Source of the DNA: Viola odorata
Taxonomy: Eukaryota > Streptophyta > Magnoliopsida > Malpighiales > Violaceae
Assembly (NCBI GenBank): GCA_963691705.1
Contig: OY829541.1
Span: 45,835,661 to 45,899,660 of the forward strand
Reading direction: 5' to 3'
DNA: 64,000 nt
The stretch's first letter is position 1, and each line of letters opens with the position of its first letter. A model generated the notes under the pieces. That model was not told the DNA's origin and did not search any database. It was given only the letters and a program-made list of their open reading frames with translations. Both the position numbers and the translations under genes were made by a program. Positions 18,798 through 28,769 of the stretch are shown here, one piece after another.

Positions 18798-21164
18798 ATG
18801 GCAAAGACTCGCCGTTCTGAGTCAAAATCCATTGATGAGAAGAAAATGGATACCACGGTCAGTGTTATTACCACGGAGGCCATTCTCCAGGAGCATTTGG
18901 CTACTCACGGTGCCGTTATTCCTGACGGTTACCAAGCTGTTGTTGCCCCTGGGTCAGTTCGTTTAAACAGCGTTCTGACCGGCAATCAAAGGGTCTTATA
19001 TGCCCAGATGTTTCGCTACGGTTTCCGGCTCCCTATCGATTCTTTCGTCAAGGGTTTGCTTATTGCTGGCAATTTCAATCCTGCCCAGTTAGCCCCAAAT
19101 GCATATTGCTGTGTTTATGCTTTTTTGGAACTCTGTAGATATAAGGGGATCACTTCCCCTTCTCTTTTGTTGCTTAGATCCCTTTTTAAATTGATGAAGT
19201 GCCGGGGTGTGATAACCATATCGCCTCGCTTTGACGATGATTCTCTCAAGTCTTTTACTTGGAAGTTGCTCCATATTGAGTCTTCTGTTGAGGCTTGGAA
19301 AAAGGAGTTCTTTCTGATAAATCTTCCTGACGCTCCTGGTCCCGAGTGGCGTTCTGGGTTCAACCAGGACGTCCAAGATGGCGTTTGGAGTCGACCAGGG
19401 ACACTTCCCGCTCGTGAACAAGGATGGTTAAACACCTTACTCCAACTGGAGATCAGCGTTCACATTCGACTCACGGCCTGTAGAATGGCCATTCAGGAGT
19501 GCGTTAGACGTGAGTATCGCGCTACCTTTCCCTTTCATCACTGATACTAACGCTGACGTTATTTTGTGATTTTGCAGCGACGGATCCTGATTATAAACCC
19601 GAAAGCGTAAGAAGACGCTTAAGGAGAGCTCAGAATAGAGAAGAAAGGGAAAAGCTCGATTCAGAGGCCACTGATAATCCTTCTGAGCTTCCGGCTACTT
19701 CCGCGAATCTCGCTCAAGTATCCTCCTCCTCAGTTGGCGAAGGGGATACTGACATCCCTGAAGGTGTTCCCATCGTGACCGTTGCTGCTCCCTCGTCTTC
19801 TCAGGCCCCTAAGGCCATTGCCAGAGGAAAAAAGAAGAAAAGAACACGGAGTATCGCCACTCTTACTCCTTCTCCCGACGCTGCGGGTTCTTCTGAGGCA
19901 CCACCTTCCCTCAACACCGCTACCGTAAGCGTGTTTTTTTTTTTTTTTTTTTTTTTTGTCGCGATATATTGTGCCTCAATATCTGTCGTCATTTGATCTA
20001 TTTTTCTTTTTTCTCAATTTGTACTCCTTGTAGGAGACCGTTGTAGTTACTGCTTCCGCTCCTTCAGGCGATATGAATCTCACTTATGTGCTGAGGGGTT
20101 CCGCGAAGAGGGCCCGGATAGAAGGCGAGGATGAGAACATACCCTCCTCTAACATCGCGGGGGAAGGTGGTTCAGTTAACGTTCCTAATTCCGTAGTGGT
20201 TCCTCCAGGTGGACATTCCGCGGAAGTTTTAGGGAACCTAGGAGGTGCGGACCCCTTTGGTGCTTCGCCCAGTTCCTTTGGTGGGCCTGTGCATCATTAT
20301 TCCTCTTCTTTAGGCTATCAAGACGTCTTGCAGGACCTTTCGGGCTATCAGCCTCATGGTACCTTCCTGCCCCCGGGCAGTTCTTCTTCACAGGTTCGCG
20401 CCCCTGGTCCTCTGGCTTTCGTTCCCTCTAGCGTTCCTTGGCGGCAACGCTATAATGAAGTCGGAACCTCTTTCAATTTTGTGGCGGATCTTTGTCCATT
20501 AAATGGGCTCGGCGAAGTGACCCATCAGGTTGAGTTGTTCGACTTCCGTGCCCGTGGTTTGGCAGCCTTTGGGGGCGATGGTTCAGATGAGGTTTCTGCC
20601 CTGCTGGCTTCTCAAATTCTGGCCTCATCTGCAGAACGGGAAACTTTCCTTTCCCAGGCGGAAGATGACAAAGTGAACTCCTTCCGTGCTAGCCTTTTCT
20701 CCAATATGATGAAATTTCACTACTGGGCGGAGGAGGTGAAGCATCAGACTGTTTCCCTCCGTTCTGTTTCGGCGGAGCTGTCCAAGGAGCAAGATGAAAG
20801 GAAAAAGGTGTTGGCAGATCGTTCCAAGATACTGCTGGCTCACCACGATTTACAGAAACAGCATTCCGCTCTGGAAAAAGCTTTGTCAGAGGAACAGGCC
20901 AAAGTGACTGCTTTGGAGAATGAGAAGTCCTCTTTAGAAAAGGAGAAGGCAGCTTTGGCGGAAGAGTCAGTCGATATGGGCTGGTGGCATGCTGAACAGA
21001 CCGCCCGTGTTCTAGTTAAGTGTTTCGAAGAAATTCATGGGGTGGATGCGTACAAGGGCGAAGAGGTCGCGAAAGCCTTTCTACAGAGTTCTGCCCATAT
21101 CAACGAGGCAGGCTATCGCCAGGCCAAGGCAGCGGGCTGGAAACGAAAAGACACCGAGAGCTGA
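18798..21164 (+). CDS. asD: intact three-exon antisense gene of RE-2
   Basis: Exons 18798-19509, 19578-19924 and 20034-21164; both introns have GT...AG ends (GTGAGT/TTGCAG and GTAAGC/TTGTAG) and phases that fit. The joined frame is open for 729 residues. The N-terminal domain (about residues 30-225) has Leu-Tyr-Ala-Gln-Met-Phe-Arg-Tyr-Gly-Phe, Ala-Pro-Asn-Ala-Tyr and Ile-Ser-Pro-Arg-Phe-Asp-Asp-Asp. A basic Lys/Arg patch in exon 2 may be a nuclear signal. Exon 3 has a Gly/Ser/Pro-rich segment, then Phe-His-Tyr-Trp-Ala-Glu and a long coiled coil, then Gly-Trp-Trp-His-Ala-Glu-Gln-Thr-Ala. Intron 2 starts with a long T run (19934-19957). Domain resemblance is to the 'putative gypsy-type transposon' family; function unknown. 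Confidence 0.78.
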
Positions 21165-21739
21165 TATGTCGCGATATTTTACCGTTCCCTCCAGCGATCA
21201 AATATCGCTTGGCTTTTGTCTTTTGTCTTTGCGGCATAATTATTTTGAACATTGAATCTTTGTAAATCCTTGAGATGCCTTTAATATTTCTAGACAATCC
21301 CTTTATCGATATTCCTCTTTTATTTTTCTCATCGCGAGACTTCTCTCGTCACTGGGGTTGCCTTATCCTCACGGTGCGTTTACTTTCTTGAGCAGATCCT
21401 TGGTATTTATACCAAGATGACCAAGATCTATGTCGGGTTGGCCTTTCGATAAGCCTATCGGTATCATGACCACCGCTCCTTCCGCTGCTCAGAAGTATTC
21501 TGTACATTTCTAATTGTAGATCATCAGTAACAAAACGAGATTTGAGAGATAGTGATTACCCGTAGGAGCCTGTTTGCTGCCATCATTAGGCTTTATCACG
21601 GAACCTGTTTCGAATCGCGTTTTCCCTCAGCTCTATACTTCACCAGGGATTACTCATCCGGTTACTAGCTGGAATTACGCGATCCTTCACGTTTCCCTTA
21701 TCACTCGTTCGGCCTTTCTAAGTGCCTCATCTCGTGAGC

Positions 21740-22170
21740 TGTCGGATCGGGACGGCTATCACAAGGCTAGGGAATTTTCACTTTTATAGGCGTTGTCCTC
21801 TCGTTTAGAACCGTGTCCTTACTTAATGGTTTAGCTGCACCAGCCCGACCGTTAAGATAGGATTCTTGTTTCTAAACAGAGTTTCTAACTCTTTGGGGCG
21901 TGTCTTGTCTTGATGTACCGTCTCCACGAGATCGGTTATCATTAAAGAACTTTTCACTCCCAAAGATACCGGGCAGTGCCCTCACTTAGTGAGCCATCTG
22001 ATCAAGATCGGTCATCACAAGGATAGGACTTTTCACCCCCGGGGGCGTCAAGGATCTTTCAATCCGACGCTAATCAAGGATACACTGGGGTCGTGCCCTC
22101 ACTTAGTGGGCCATCTGATCAAGACCGACCATCACAAGGATATGACTTTTCACTCCCAGGGTACCCCCCT
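21740..22170. repeat. Imperfect tandem repeats between asD and pol (RE-2)
   Basis: Several diverged units share TGCCCTCACTTAGTGGGCC, CTGATCAAGA and ATCACAAGGATA...CTTTTCACTCCC; spacing is roughly 70-130 bases. Clearest copies are near 21970-22050 and 22090-22165. A larger related array occupies the same place in RE-3 (52690-53290). In the gag-pol sense this is the 3' untranslated region. Confidence 0.7.
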
Positions 22171-22267
22171 TTTTACCTGCACAAAAGCAACCACAAACCC
22201 ACGAAAACTCTCCTATTGAGCGTTAGCCACGGTTAGGGTCGTTATAATCCAAATAGTGCAGATAAAA

Positions 22268-25200
22268 TTAAACTCTAGGATAATATAACTTCAAACAAGC
22301 GATATTCCAGGAGTTGGATAAGGGCGTACCGTCAAGTGTCTCCAGGCGATAGGCCCCTCTTCCGACAACGTGGGTTACGCGATACGGTCCTTCCCAGTTA
22401 GGACTAAGCTTTCCCATACGTTGTCCGGTTGCTCGCCTGTCTCGGAGCACCAGGTCACCGTTTTTCAACAATCGCTCTTTGACCTGCCTGTTATGATAAC
22501 GGGCCATTTTTCTTTTGTAGTGTTGCGTTTTCAGTAGGACTTCTTCTCGAACCTCTGGTAACGCGTCCAGGTTAGCACGTAACCGTTCCTCGTTCAGTTC
22601 CTCACGAAAGTGAGCCACCCGTAGGCTCATGGCCCCAATTTCCACTGGCGTAACGGCTTCAGTTCCAAAAGCCAAAGCGAAAGGCGTTTCTCCAGTGCTA
22701 ACTTTTACGGTCATGCGGTATGCCCACATCACGTATGGCAATTCATCAGCCCACTTCTTCTTAGACCCCTCTAGGTTTTTCTTAATACCGCTGAGGATGC
22801 TCCTATTAGTTACCTCTGCCTGTCCGTTGGTTTGTGGGTGAGCCACGGAAGAGAATCTCTGCTCAATCCCGAATTCTGAGCATTGGTCTTTGAAGAATTG
22901 GCTGGTGAACTGGGTCCCGTTATCGCTGACAAGGATACGAGGCACCCCGAATCTCATGATAACTTGATGTTTGAAAAAACGCCATGTTTTTTCTGCCGTG
23001 ATTGTGGCAACCGCTTCAGCTTTCGCCCACTTCGTAAAATAGTCCACAGCCACTATCACAAATTTCAGTTGGGACCTTGCCTTTGGAAATGGACCCAGGA
23101 TGTCAATCCCCCATTTGGCAAAAGGACAAGGGGCGATGATTTCCGATATTTCCGTGGCTGGACGTCGAGGAATTCTAGCAAATTCCTGACATTTGGGGCA
23201 AGCTTGTACATAATCGTGGCAATCCCTTCGTATGGTGGGCCAGTAGAATCCTGATCTGAAAACTTGTGCCGCCATGGTGCCGCCTGACGCGTGCATTCCG
23301 CATATCCCTTCATGGATTTCGCGTAAGGTGTGAAGGCCCTCTTGTTCGGTTATACATTTGGCGGCGGGGTGAGAAAAACATCTTCGAATTAGATCCCCGT
23401 TATAGTACGTGCAACGAGCAGCCTGTCTTAGCACTTTCATCTTTTCAGCGTTACCGTCAGGCAGCTCTTCGTGCATCAGGTATTTTATTACCGGAATCCA
23501 CCAATCATTCTCGAGCTCATTCACACACAAAGAGGCTTGTTCCTCCATGAAGGACGGCACCGATAGCTCACGATAATACACATCTTTAGGTATAGATGCT
23601 TCAGGATTCGCGGCCAGCTTGGCAAGGTAATCGGCTTCAGCATTTTCCTCTCGGGGAACGTGCTCGAAGCTGACTTGCATGCCCTCTTTCTTTATTTCCA
23701 CTAGTTCTCGCGTTACCTTAGAGAGGTACTGCACCATAATAGGTTCTCGAGCCTGAGAGTGTCCTGAGACCTGGTCAATTATCAGTTTGGAGTCTCCACA
23801 AATTTTTAGACGCAGATCTCCTGTTTGGCCGGTATCGCGCCTTCCCTTGGAAGAAAACTCTCTTCCTATTCTGAGTCCATCTAGCAACGCCTCATATTCG
23901 GCTGCGTTATTGGACAAAGGCTGCAAGATTCGAATAGCATACCGTATATGCATATCGTGCGGCCCATTTATGAAGACTCCGGCCCCCGCCAGTTCTTGGT
24001 TTTTGGCTCCGTCCACATGAACGATCCAAAGATCCGTATATGTTTCTGGGAACGGGAGATCCATATCGTTCCATTCCGCTTCAGGTACACCACTCAAAGG
24101 GTCCTCTGTGAAAGTACACTCCGCTATAAAATCAGCAAGGACCTGAGCCTTTACGGATGGCCGGGACTGGTACCTCAAACCATATTGTTCGAGTTCTAGG
24201 GCCCAGATCAGCATTCTTCCTGAAGATTCAGGCTTTCGAAATATCCTCTTCAAGGGTTGGTCTGTAAGTACAACGATAGGATAAGACTGGAAGTATCGGT
24301 CCATCTTGCGGGCGGCTTGTATAAGGGCGAACGCTATTTTCTCAATACGAGCATATCGCAGTTCCGCGTCCTTTAAGACATGACTCACGAAGTAAACTGG
24401 GCGATGAGTGTGGTTATCGTCACGAACAAGGACGGCGCTGACCACTTCGTCCGCCGCGCCCAAGTACAAGTACAGGGTATCGCCGGACTCGGGCCTTGTC
24501 AATAATAAATCGGATGATAAATAGTCCTTTAAGTCCACAAATGCTTGCTCACATTCTGGGGTCCATCCGAACGTGGCTTTCCGTCGTATGACTCTGAAAA
24601 AAGGGAGGCACTTTTCTCCTTGCTTGGAGACGAATCGTCCCAGAGCGATAACGCGCCCCGTTAGCCTTTGCACTTCCTTAACGGTTTTCGGCGATATAAT
24701 ATCATGTATAGCTTTAACCTTGGAAGGATTAGGCTGGATACCTTTCTGGCTAACTACGTAGCCCAAGAACTTACCCGTCTGAAATGCAAACATGCACTTC
24801 TGGGGGTTTAGCTTCATGCGATACCTTTTCATCACATCAAAAACTTCCTTTAGGTCCTGCAGGTGATCATGAAAATTCGCACTCTTCACCAGTATGTCGT
24901 CAACATATGCTTCCACATTTCTCCCTATTTGTTCCTCAAAAATCTTATTTGCCATTCGCTGAAACGTGGCCCCCGCGTTCTTTAGTCCAAATGGCATCGC
25001 TGTGTAACAATACGTGGCTTTAGGAGTAAGGAAGGCGGTCTTCTCCTCATCCTCTAGGGCCATAGGGATTTGATGATATCAGGAATTGGCGTCCAATGAG
25101 CTTAGATATGCGTACCCAGCGGTTTGATCAACCAACTGATCTATGCGAGGAAGCGGGTAGCAATCCTTAGGACAAGCATCGTTCAAATCGGTGAAGTCAA

Positions 25201-28138
25201 TGCACATACGCCAGTCTCCATTGGGTTTAGGAACAAGAACCGGGTTGGCTAACCAAGTGGGATACTGTACTTCGCGAATGAAACCCGCGTCAAGGAGCTT
25301 TACAACCTCCTTTTCCACAGCCGACGCTTTTTCGGTGGAGAACGCCCGTCGTTTTTGCTGAACTGGCTTGGCGTCAGGGTCAACGTTAAGCCTGTGCTCG
25401 GCTATTTCTCGTGATATACCTGGCATATCGGTGGGCTTCCATGCGAAATTTCCTTGGCATTTGTTCAGCAGCCGTGCCAGTTGAAGATTTTCCGTTGGGC
25501 TGAGCTTATCGCTGACCAGGAAGCTGGCTCCCTCTTTGCCTATCACTGATACGGGTACCATCTTGTCAAGGGGTTGAGCGCGCTTTTCATCACCCTGCTC
25601 GTAGGGGTCTGCCGCTATACACACGTATCTATCGCAGCTTGTCTGAGTCATGAGCGAATAGCATTCTGCCGCCAGTTTCTGATCACCTTTTATCGATACC
25701 ACCCCGTCCCAGGAGGGGTATTTCATCTTTAGATGTTTTTGTGATATCGCCGCTCCGTAGCGATTGAGGAAAGGCCGTCCGAGTATAACGTTATAGGGCA
25801 GATTCAGATCCACAACAAGGAACAACAAATTCTCTGACCGTTTGTAAGTGTCTTCTCGGAAGTATACGGGTAAGGTGATTACTCCCGTAACAGGGATAGG
25901 GGTCCCATCCACTCCGACTATGGGTCTCTTACTAGGCGTTAACTCATCGTGGGGGCGTTTCATGAGATTGTAAGCTTCCAGCGAAAAAAGGTTCACGGCA
26001 CTCCCGTTGTCCACAAGAGTCCTTCTTATACCATGACTGGCGATGACAGGTGTGACTACCAAGGCGTCATTATGGGGATAGATAACGCCTTTTTCATCCT
26101 CTTCTGAAAAGGATAAGATCATGCGATCAAGTATGTCTATCGCTCCACCTTTCTTTGTCATGCCGTCTCGCATACGCTTTTCCCCTTTCGCCACCATCGA
26201 CTGTTCTGATTCATCTGCGTAGGGGATCCCTCCCGCTATGATATTGATTATGGGGATGTCGTCGCCATCTATCGCGAAGGTTTCCCCACCCTTTCCTTTG
26301 GGAGCGTTATCCGGCTGTGGGACTGGAAGGGGCCTTGGTCGTTCGTCTGCCGCTCTTCTTATCGGATTGTTTCGGGCATCTTCCCTTACTTGAGTCGCAA
26401 ATTCTCCCAGATATCCTTCCTCCACCAAGCGTTCTATCGCCCACTTTAATTCTCTGCAAGTCTCTGTGGAATGTCCTCTGGCTTTATGGAATTTACAGTA
26501 AGTGTTTTCTCTTTTGCCTAAAAGCACTCCAGGTTTCGTGGGTGCAGGATAACGGATAGGAAGATTTCGTTGTTCCGCTATCGCCAAGATCTCCGCTCTT
26601 GGTACATTCAAGGAGGGAAAATCCGGATCATACGCCCGATTTTTGTTAGCGTTCCCTTGACGCTGATGAGGGGAACTACCTTGTTTTCCTTTCGAGGAAT
26701 TTCCTTTTTGCTTATCGTAGGTCTTTGGGATGTAATCTTTCCGTCGAGCGTAATCATCAGTGTAATGATCGTCAACCAGAGTATTTGCGGGAGCGGTAGG
26801 GATGTGAGGTGCCCCAGGCGGCATATTAAATGTTCTATTTCTATTTTCTTCTTCTTCCATTTTCGCATAATTATGGGCTTTAAGTCTTAGTGCGTCCAAG
26901 GATATTGGAGGATCCACCATCAATGCATCTTTCAGTTTTCCATAGTGGCAGTTTCTTTTCAGAGCTTCTATGGCGAAATCAATAGTAACGCCCGGCGTTA
27001 ATGACATTTCCAGATCGAATCGGCTGAGAAATTCTTTCAATGTCTCTTGGGGCTTCCGCTGTATGTCAAATAACGCTGCGGTAGATTTCCGAATTGGAAT
27101 TGCTGTACTAAATCTGCTCCGAAATTTGGATTCCAACTGTGCAAAATTACTAATGGATCCGCCAGGAAGACCTTCAAACCAAAGACGAGCAACTCCCGAT
27201 AAGGTCATAACAAATATCTGACATAAAGCCGCATCACTGTGGGTTTGAAACTGGACGAAATCCTTCACTTTGTTGATGTGCGAAATAGGATCTTTAGTAC
27301 CATCATAAGTATCAGCGGGAAGCTTCACTCGCCTGCTGACCCTGTGACGTCTTACACGACGACTGAAAGGGTGACCTGAGGTATCATCAAGAATCTCACG
27401 CGCATGACGTGGGGGAGATATGTCTCCTTGTCGCCCTCCTTCCCTTGGTTCAGGTATATGATGTCGCCTGGGAGACCGACTGCGACTCCTGGGAGAACGA
27501 CTTCGATATCTTCTGCTACTGGATCTTTCACTGTACACGGGAGATAAACTCCTGTTTGTTCCTTCCCTCCGTCCGGCCCAACGATTCCTCAACGCCTCAA
27601 GCTGCCTGTCTTCCTGCAGAAGAAGTCTTTGCGGCATTTGTGGTACATAAGCCTCTACTCCTCCTTGAGTGAGCTGTACATGACCAACCGGGGGATTTCC
27701 TGCGGATAAAGGCACTTGGGGGTTCTCTGGAAACAACGGGGGTAGAGGTCGATCAGCAACAATAGATGGTGTGAACATGACGCGAGGAGGAACGCTAGAT
27801 CCAGAAGCACCAGGCGTGACTCTAGTGGCCATTTCAGTCAAATATTCCAAGCGGGAACGAAGGGCCGCTATTTCCATAGCAAAGGGATTTTCATTGTTAA
27901 GCACAGATCCTTCTAAAAGAGGAGTGTAAAGATCAGATCCCACCGTCTGTGATGAAGAAATGACCGTCTGTGAGGGGATAGATCCTCCGGCGATCCCGAC
28001 CGAGAGGTCCAGAGGTCCCGAGATAGTCGATTGCGTCGTCATAGAGAGATCAGCAGTAGCAAAAGGAAATAACCGCCTGCGAGTTGAGAAAGGAATATTA
28101 GAAAATGTAGACCGGTCTGGCTCCGATCTGGCTGTCAT
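22268..28138 (-). pseudogene. gag-pol polyprotein of RE-2, one premature stop
   Basis: A single minus-strand frame of about 1956 codons from ATG 28138 to 22268, interrupted only by TGA at 25079-25081 inside reverse transcriptase, where the homologues have a Gly codon. Order: Ser/Arg-rich region (residues 203-226), gag core (about 270-400), zinc knuckle Cys-x2-Phe-His...Gly-His...Cys (about 548-561), aspartic protease with Val-Asp-Asn-Gly-Ser (about 709) and Ile-Leu-Gly-Arg, RT with Tyr-Val-Asp-Asp, a first RNase H, a second archaeal-type RNase H (Val-His-Val-Asp-Gly-Ala, Asn-Asn-Ala-Ala-Glu-Tyr), and integrase with an HHCC region, Trp-Gly-Ile-Asp, Val-Ser-Asp-Asn-Gly and Gln-Ala-Glu, ending in a Gly-Pro-Tyr motif. 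The protease has Asp-Asn-Gly rather than Asp-Ser/Thr-Gly; RE-1 also has it. Confidence 0.93.
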
Positions 28139-28202
28139 AACCGTTCCGATCTCCCAACTAAAAGGAGCTTAGCTATTAAGGACGCTCACTTAATACACCA
28201 AA

Positions 28203-28221
28203 GCTCTCAATGAAAGCACCA
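28203..28221 (-). other. Putative primer-binding site (RE-2)
   Basis: GCTCTCAATGAAAGCACCA (plus strand) ends in CCA two bases from the LTR. On the RNA strand the flanks GCUUUC and GAGAGC pair with one U-G wobble around a three-base loop. The tRNA is not recognised. Confidence 0.55.
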
Positions 28222-28223
28222 TT

Positions 28224-28764
28224 TGATAAGATCCGAGATCTCTTCTGGTCGGAAACGGCTGCAGCAGCTAGTCGGATGGGAAGCGATCGGCGTCGGAGGT
28301 ACCTGCAAAGCGCCGGAGGGGGACTCCGGCGTAGACACTCCGATGCTTAAGTCAGTTCGAGTTTTCAGAATGGTAGAGGTTCTCCAAGATGATCTTGATC
28401 TTACCTTCTGTTTGGAATTCGTGGGGGTATTTATAGGCTTAAGATGGCGATACCTTACAGCGATAGGGGTAGGCAACGTTTGTAACCATCGCTTCGGGCG
28501 ATATCAGTTCCGTCATTGGGGCGATAATCATGTAGGGTCTATCGGGAGCGATATCCTCCTTGGTCCCCTAGGATGGGATGACGCCGTGCGCATAAAGGTG
28601 CATGAGATCCCCCCCCCCCCCCCCCCCCCGCTGAAGTCGACCATCCTAGGAGACTTCCGCTGGCAAGGGCGATAGGCAGATGTCTCCGAAAAGCTTATAG
28701 AACTTCGTCCAAGATAGATACCATAGTTGCCGTGTAGCCGTCAGGAGCGCTCTAATTGTTATCA
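28224..28764 (-). mobile_element. 5' LTR of RE-2
   Basis: 541 bases; minus-strand TATAAATA at 28428-28435 is the likely gag-pol promoter. Poly-C of 21 at 28609-28629 lies in U3. The 13-base length difference from the other LTR is entirely this tract. Confidence 0.95.
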
Positions 28765-28769
28765 TAACA

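Larger units (their letters stand above)
12694..28764 (-). mobile_element. RE-2: young 16-kb Tat-lineage element with four antisense genes
   Basis: Complete element: 3' LTR 12694-13221, 5' LTR 28224-28764, target duplications TAACA at 12689-12693 and 28765-28769. By eye the LTRs differ at four bases plus a poly-C length change (8 versus 21), indicating recent insertion. Gag-pol is on the minus strand at 22268-28138. Antisense genes asA, asB, asC and asD are on the plus strand at 14203-21164. It has two RNase H-like domains, as expected for Tat-lineage elements. It sits inside LTR A of OG. Confidence 0.95.

Noticed and set aside
15940..21164. asC and asD as captured host genes
   Set aside because: They occur at the same place in all three copies, so they are standard parts of this element family; a host origin long ago cannot be excluded.
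21740..22170. CRISPR-like direct repeats
   Set aside because: Units are diverged, spacing is irregular, there are no spacers, and the context is a plant retrotransposon.
22268..28138. Integrated pararetrovirus (caulimovirus-type) instead of a retrotransposon
   Set aside because: LTRs, target duplication, integrase domain and Tat-type double RNase H identify a Ty3/gypsy LTR element; no movement or coat protein motifs.
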